Origin: Dehalococcoidia bacterium | Lineage (GTDB): Bacteria > Chloroflexota > Dehalococcoidia > SZUA-161 | Length of the DNA: 9,696 nt | Assembly (NCBI GenBank): GCA_014859215.1 | Contig: JACUUS010000082.1 | Span: 1-9,696 of the forward strand | Reading direction: 5' to 3' | Shown: positions 6,724 through 9,696 of the stretch, piece by piece | How the letters are laid out: the number at the start of each line of letters is the position of its first letter | Numbering within the stretch: position 1 is the first letter of the stretch | Translations under genes and position numbers: made by a program | The notes under the pieces: model-generated | The model's database searches: none | The model's input: only the letters and a program-made list of their open reading frames with translations | What the model was told of the DNA's origin: nothing

Positions 6724-6892
6724 GCCCGTGTACTTCTGCGGTTCTCCTTAGAACGAAGACGTAATAAGACCCCAAAAACAGTCTCAGGAAAGAACGGAAG
6801 CTCGGGTTTTGGCGGAGCGAAATTGGCTTCACGTGCCAGATGGTCCGAGGCTAACGCAACAACCCGGATGGGGTTTCGTTTCCTACTACCCG
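6724..6892 (-). other. Long untranslated leader of the DUF2007 gene
   Basis: From the predicted start near 6892 to the ATG at 6723 is about 170 bases with no recognised gene. A 63-codon GTG-started frame (6641-6832) overlaps the leader and the gene in another frame and lacks a ribosome binding site, so it is not called. Near its 3' end, GTTCT-AAGG-AGAAC (6741-6754) forms a short hairpin that holds the AAGGAG motif in its loop and 3' arm, with a possible outer CTTC/GAAG extension. No known riboswitch class was recognised. Confidence 0.4.
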
Positions 6893-6895
6893 TCT

Positions 6896-6904
6896 GATAT
6901 TATA
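6896..6904 (+). promoter_or_regulatory. Extended -10-like element facing right (possible divergent promoter)
   Basis: The plus strand reads TGATATTAT, a TGn extension (6895-6897) before TATTAT (6898-6903, five of six matches). It shares the AT-rich core with the leftward -10 box. A -35 at 17 bases (TTCGTT, 6875-6880) is poor, so activity would depend on the extended -10. The predicted start, near 6910, is about 26 bases before the small ORF at 6936. Confidence 0.35.
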
Positions 6905-6927
6905 CATAAACGAAGGTAGTCTGGCAA
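6899..6927 (-). promoter_or_regulatory. Near-consensus sigma-70 promoter for the DUF2007 gene
   Basis: On the minus strand, TTGCCA (6922-6927, five of six matches) lies exactly 17 bases before a perfect TATAAT (6899-6904). Transcription would start near 6892 and run left. Confidence 0.75.
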
Positions 6928-6935
6928 GCGGTCAA

Positions 6936-7085
6936 ATGAATTTCAGGGACAGACTGGGAACCGTACCCATCAGGAGGCTAGTCCAGCAGGCTGCGTGGTT
7001 CCTCACCAGCCGCCTGGCTTTGCTTGGATTCTGCTGCGCCGTGCCTTTTGCAGCAGGTTACACGCTCGGCTGGGTTCTAAGTTAG
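6936..7085 (+). CDS. Hypothetical 49-residue single-span membrane protein
   Basis: This frame runs from ATG at 6936-6938 to TAG at 7083-7085. It begins MNFRDRLGTVPIRRLVQQAA, has a basic, amphipathic N-terminal half, and continues into a hydrophobic stretch (about residues 27-48, LALLGFCCAVPFAAGYTLGW) that could span a membrane with the basic end in the cytoplasm. About 65% of its codons end in G or C, close to what the neighbouring coding genes show. It lies between a rightward -10-like element and the convergent CoA-transferase stop, 19 bases after its own stop. The Shine-Dalgarno is weak (AGCGG). No family is recognised. It could be a chance frame. Confidence 0.4.
   Translation: MNFRDRLGTVPIRRLVQQAAWFLTSRLALLGFCCAVPFAAGYTLGWVLS
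7031..7056. repeat. Inverted repeat CTGCTGC / GCAGCAG downstream of the CoA-transferase gene
   Basis: A perfect 7-bp stem with a 12-base loop lies 49 bases beyond the stop of the 7105-8406 gene. Other copies of GCAGGT/ACCTGC nearby (7053-7058 and 7085-7090) allow alternative pairings. No T-run follows on either strand, so a classical intrinsic terminator is not supported. The repeat also lies inside the small plus-strand ORF. Confidence 0.35.
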
Positions 7086-7104
7086 ACCTGCTCTGCTGCC
7101 GGGA

Positions 7105-8406
7105 TTACTTGCTTTCCTGCTCGGACTCGGCGTGTATGGCTTTCAGACGCGAGATGGCCTCTTCCGCGTCCATGCTGTAGGGCCAGCCGTGAGGCTTTGT
7201 TCCGATAATCTCCTCCCGGGCCAGTTCCGCAATCTCAGCGTCTCCCATTCCCAGCAGCCTCTTCAAGACCTCTTCATTGTCCTGCCCGAGCGTAGGTGCC
7301 GGTCGGCGAATCGAGACAGGCGTCTCGGTGAATTTGGCTGGGAACCCCGGATGCGGGTGAGTACCCGTAACGGGCCGGGTTACTACCTGGAAGAAACCCC
7401 TGTCCTGAATATGGGGATCACTCAGCACCTCGGAGTAATTCAGGACAGGTCCGGCAGCGACACCATGCTCCTGTAGAACGCGCATGACTTCAAACCTATC
7501 TCTTTGCCTGGTCCAGGCTTCGATAATAGTATCAAGCTCATCATGGTTTTTCCGACGGCCTGGCGCATCAGAGAACTTCGGTTCTCTGGTCAAGCCCGGT
7601 TTACCCAGGGCGTCGCAGAGACTCTGCCATTCTTTCTCCGACGTCACGCTGATCGTCGCCCACTCATCCTCACCTGAACACCGGTAGACCCCGTAAGGGG
7701 CATGCACAGGATGGCGGTTACCTGCACGGGGTCTTATCCTCTTGTTCATCGCGTAATCCATTATAGGCTCGCCCATGAAGCTGGTTATCGCCTCCATCTG
7801 TGAGAGGTCAATGCGCTGCCCCTGACCTGTCAGCTGCCTGTGCTGCAGAGCGACCAGCACCGCAGCGGCTCCGACAAGGCCCGCAGCAGGATCAGCCAGA
7901 TACCCGGTCATCACGGGACCGCCGTCCGGGTAGCCGCTTATTATCGGCATTCCCGATACCATTTCCACGTTGGGTCCGAAAGTGACATAATTGCGCCACG
8001 GCCCGGTTGTGCCGAAACCGGGCATGGAAAGCATAATAATCCGGGGATTGATCTTGATCAGATCATTGTAAGATAGGCCCCAGTTCTCCATTACACGAGG
8101 GCTGAAATTCTCGGTAACGATGTCGCCCGTCTTTACCAGGCTCTTGAAAATATCTCTACCCTTCGGATGATTTAGGTTGAGGGTGATTCCATACTTGTTG
8201 CGGTTAGCGCCGTTGAAGACTGCGGACCATTCATATCCGTCCGGGCTGGGCCACCCGCCCAGCAAGCGCAGGTAATCCAGGCGCTGGATGGACTCGATCT
8301 TTACCACCTCGGCTCCAAGGTCCGCCAGTATCATGGTAGCCATTGGCCCTGCCCAGTAAATGCAAGTGTCGATTATCCTTACACCGTGCAGTGGCAGCGA
8401 AGACAT
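7105..8406 (-). CDS. CaiB/BaiF class III CoA-transferase with catalytic Asp
   Basis: The 433-residue product belongs to the class III CoA-transferases, which move CoA between carboxylic acids through an enzyme-bound acyl anhydride and act as interlocked dimers in the cytoplasm. Family signatures are the N-terminal GVRIIDTCIYWAGPMATMIL (8-27), LGAEVVKIE (30-38), TENFSPRVM (98-106), GFGTTGPW (130-137) and the segment YLADPAAGLVGA (169-180). Asp172 aligns with the catalytic aspartate of formyl-CoA transferase. A short charged C-terminal tail makes it a little long. ATG (8404-8406) has GGGAGG (8413-8418) 6 bases upstream. It follows a second family member after 30 bases in the same orientation, so they are probably cotranscribed. 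The acyl substrates cannot be inferred. Confidence 0.93.
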   Translation of the reverse strand: MSSLPLHGVRIIDTCIYWAGPMATMILADLGAEVVKIESIQRLDYLRLLGGWPSPDGYEWSAVFNGANRNKYGITLNLNHPKGRDIFKSLVKTGDIVTENFSPRVMENWGLSYNDLIKINPRIIMLSMPGFGTTGPWRNYVTFGPNVEMVSGMPIISGYPDGGPVMTGYLADPAAGLVGAAAVLVALQHRQLTGQGQRIDLSQMEAITSFMGEPIMDYAMNKRIRPRAGNRHPVHAPYGVYRCSGEDEWATISVTSEKEWQSLCDALGKPGLTREPKFSDAPGRRKNHDELDTIIEAWTRQRDRFEVMRVLQEHGVAAGPVLNYSEVLSDPHIQDRGFFQVVTRPVTGTHPHPGFPAKFTETPVSIRRPAPTLGQDNEEVLKRLLGMGDAEIAELAREEIIGTKPHGWPYSMDAEEAISRLKAIHAESEQESK

Positions 8407-8436
8407 GATCTACCTCCCTACTTGATCGTCGTCCTG

Positions 8437-9627
8437 CTAGAGAACACCCTTCCTCTTGAGATCGGCTAGCTGATCTCTGGTATAACCCAGGCGGCTGCAT
8501 AAGAGTTCTTCGTTATGTTCGCCAAGGAGCGGGGTTCGCCCGGGGCTCCAGGGAGTCTCACTGAGCATGAACGGCGCTCCCGGGTAAGTCAGCTTTCCGG
8601 CTACCGGGTGGTCTATACTGACAAAGTACTCCCTGGCCTGGTGCTGAGGCATGGAAAAAATCTGCTCCGCGTTAGGTACCATGGTCAATGGGAGCCTCAG
8701 TTCCTGAGCGGCATGGAAGACATCTTCCATGCGTTTATTCCTTAACCAGGAGAGAATGATGCCCGTGATCTCGTCCCGGCGCTCCTCTCGCATCATCGGA
8801 GTCTCATATTCGGGTTTATCTCTCAGTTCCGGCATCTCCAGAAGCGCACACAGCATTTCCCAGTGGCTTTGAGTGGGGAGGAAAAATCCGACATACCCGT
8901 CCTCGCAGGGAAGAATACCCCAGGGGAAATGAATGCCTGCCCTTTTTCTCACGAACCCGGCATATGAAAAGACCAGGGTCATCGAAGGTTGCATGGTGTG
9001 GAAGGCTTCCCAGATAGAGACGTCAATATGCTGACCAGCGTTTGTCTTCTGGCGGTGGTAAAAGGACGCCAGCGTGACCGATACGGCGTACAGCCCGGCA
9101 ACGTATTCGGGTACATTGGCGCCTACCTTGAGCGGCTCTCGGTCAGGTTCACCGCATTCGTATTGAAGGCCGCTCAATCCCCATATCGTGAGCTCAGTGG
9201 CCTTGAAATCCCGGTAAGGCCCCGTCTGGCCGAAATTCGAAATGGAGGTCATTACCAGACCGGGATTTACTTCCTTCAAGACCTCATAATCAAGGCCGAG
9301 GGAAGGCAGAACACGGGGACTGAAGTTCTCCACCAGTATATCGGAATCACTAACAAGGTCCTTGAAGATCTTGGCGCCCGCGGGATCTTTCAAGTTAATG
9401 GTGACGCTTTTCTTATTGGTGTTCAGATAGAGAAAGAGCCCGCTGTTCTCCGGATGAGACCTGTCTTCCGGAAAGGGCCCCAGGCTCCTCGCGCCATCAC
9501 CGGAAACGGGTTTCTCGATTTTCAGGACCTCAGCGCCATAGTCAGCCAGGAGCTTGGTGCAAAATGGGCCGGCAATGAAGTGGGTAAGGTCGAGTACCCG
9601 GACGCCCGCCAGGGCTGGTTTACCCAT
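8437..9627 (-). CDS. CaiB/BaiF class III CoA-transferase family protein with Glu at the catalytic position
   Basis: The 396-residue product is a complete class III CoA-transferase homologue. It has GVRVLDLTHFIAGPFCTKLL (8-27), YGAEVLKIEKP (30-40), VENFSPRVL (99-107), NFGQTGPYRDF (131-141) and a C-terminal PLLGEHNEELL (366-376). Where its neighbour has LADPAAGL, this protein reads VPEYVAGL (172-179), so Glu174 falls where the catalytic Asp is expected. Variants of the x-EY-x-AG-L type occur in some family members (recalled, not checked), so it may be a subfamily trait rather than a loss. It could be active, have altered chemistry, or be a non-catalytic partner of the neighbouring protein. ATG (9625-9627) lies 5 bases after AGGAGG (9633-9638). 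Confidence 0.92.
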   Translation of the reverse strand: MGKPALAGVRVLDLTHFIAGPFCTKLLADYGAEVLKIEKPVSGDGARSLGPFPEDRSHPENSGLFLYLNTNKKSVTINLKDPAGAKIFKDLVSDSDILVENFSPRVLPSLGLDYEVLKEVNPGLVMTSISNFGQTGPYRDFKATELTIWGLSGLQYECGEPDREPLKVGANVPEYVAGLYAVSVTLASFYHRQKTNAGQHIDVSIWEAFHTMQPSMTLVFSYAGFVRKRAGIHFPWGILPCEDGYVGFFLPTQSHWEMLCALLEMPELRDKPEYETPMMREERRDEITGIILSWLRNKRMEDVFHAAQELRLPLTMVPNAEQIFSMPQHQAREYFVSIDHPVAGKLTYPGAPFMLSETPWSPGRTPLLGEHNEELLCSRLGYTRDQLADLKRKGVL

Positions 9628-9696
9628 CTGTCCCTCCTCGAAGCCCGTGACCAGCAGCCAGACCCTGACGGTACCGGCCTCGGACTCTAGTTAGTT
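9628..9696. other. Upstream edge region of the CoA-transferase pair
   Basis: Apart from the AGGAGG ribosome binding site, no gene or promoter is recognised. Stop codons occur in two minus-strand frames near the edge, and an upstream gene could end here, but this cannot be decided from 69 bases. Confidence 0.4.

Noticed and set aside
6641..6832. 63-codon minus-strand frame in the DUF2007 leader, with a hydrophobic stretch
   Set aside because: It overlaps the DUF2007 gene by about 80 bases in another frame and has no Shine-Dalgarno before its GTG; a leader peptide remains possible but is unsupported.
6905..6936. TTGACC as the -35 box for the leftward promoter
   Set aside because: It is about 25 bases from TATAAT, too far; TTGCCA at 17 bases fits instead.
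8989..9690. 233-codon open frame on the plus strand opposite the upstream CoA-transferase gene
   Set aside because: It is antisense to a clear full-length family member, its product shows no family pattern, and no separate promoter or SD was seen.

Overview
The window looks like a bacterial chromosome, probably Chloroflexota and perhaps a Dehalococcoidia-like lineage. That placement is an inference. It rests on four things: the str and S10 ribosomal gene clusters are joined with no tuf gene between them, S12 carries an insertion of about 14 residues, EF-G and the ribosomal proteins read as bacterial but non-proteobacterial, and two class III CoA-transferases lie next door. All recognised genes are on the minus strand, so the biological order runs from high to low coordinates. 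The exception is one small plus-strand ORF near 6936-7085.

Region 1 (9627 down to 7105): two adjacent CaiB/BaiF (class III) CoA-transferase genes, 30 bases apart, each with a strong Shine-Dalgarno (SD) site. The second to be transcribed (7105-8406) has the expected catalytic aspartate (D172). The first (8437-9627) has a glutamate at the aligned position (E174). They may be two enzymes or the two subunits of one heteromeric enzyme. Their acyl substrate cannot be read from the sequence.

Region 2 (7104 down to 6272): a regulatory stretch around a small gene. A 49-codon plus-strand ORF (6936-7085) encodes a plausible single-span membrane peptide and converges on the CoA-transferase stop codon. 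A near-consensus promoter at 6899-6927 points left toward a DUF2007-family gene (6472-6723) with a leader of about 170 nt. The same AT-rich core holds an extended -10-like element pointing right, toward the small ORF. A further 200 bases, containing a near-consensus sigma-70 promoter (-35 at 6332-6337, -10 at 6309-6314), lie before rpsL.

Region 3 (6271 down to 1): the fused str/S10 cluster rpsL-rpsG-fusA-rpsJ-rplC-rplD-rplW-rplB-rpsS-rplV, with rplV cut by the window edge. Spacing is very tight: the fusA stop abuts the rpsJ ATG, and most later gaps are 10-30 bases, so these genes very probably form one operon from the promoter before rpsL. The one longer gap (rpsL-rpsG, 85 bases) holds a perfect 11-bp inverted repeat, a candidate RNA control element. 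Half of these ribosomal genes start with TTG or GTG.
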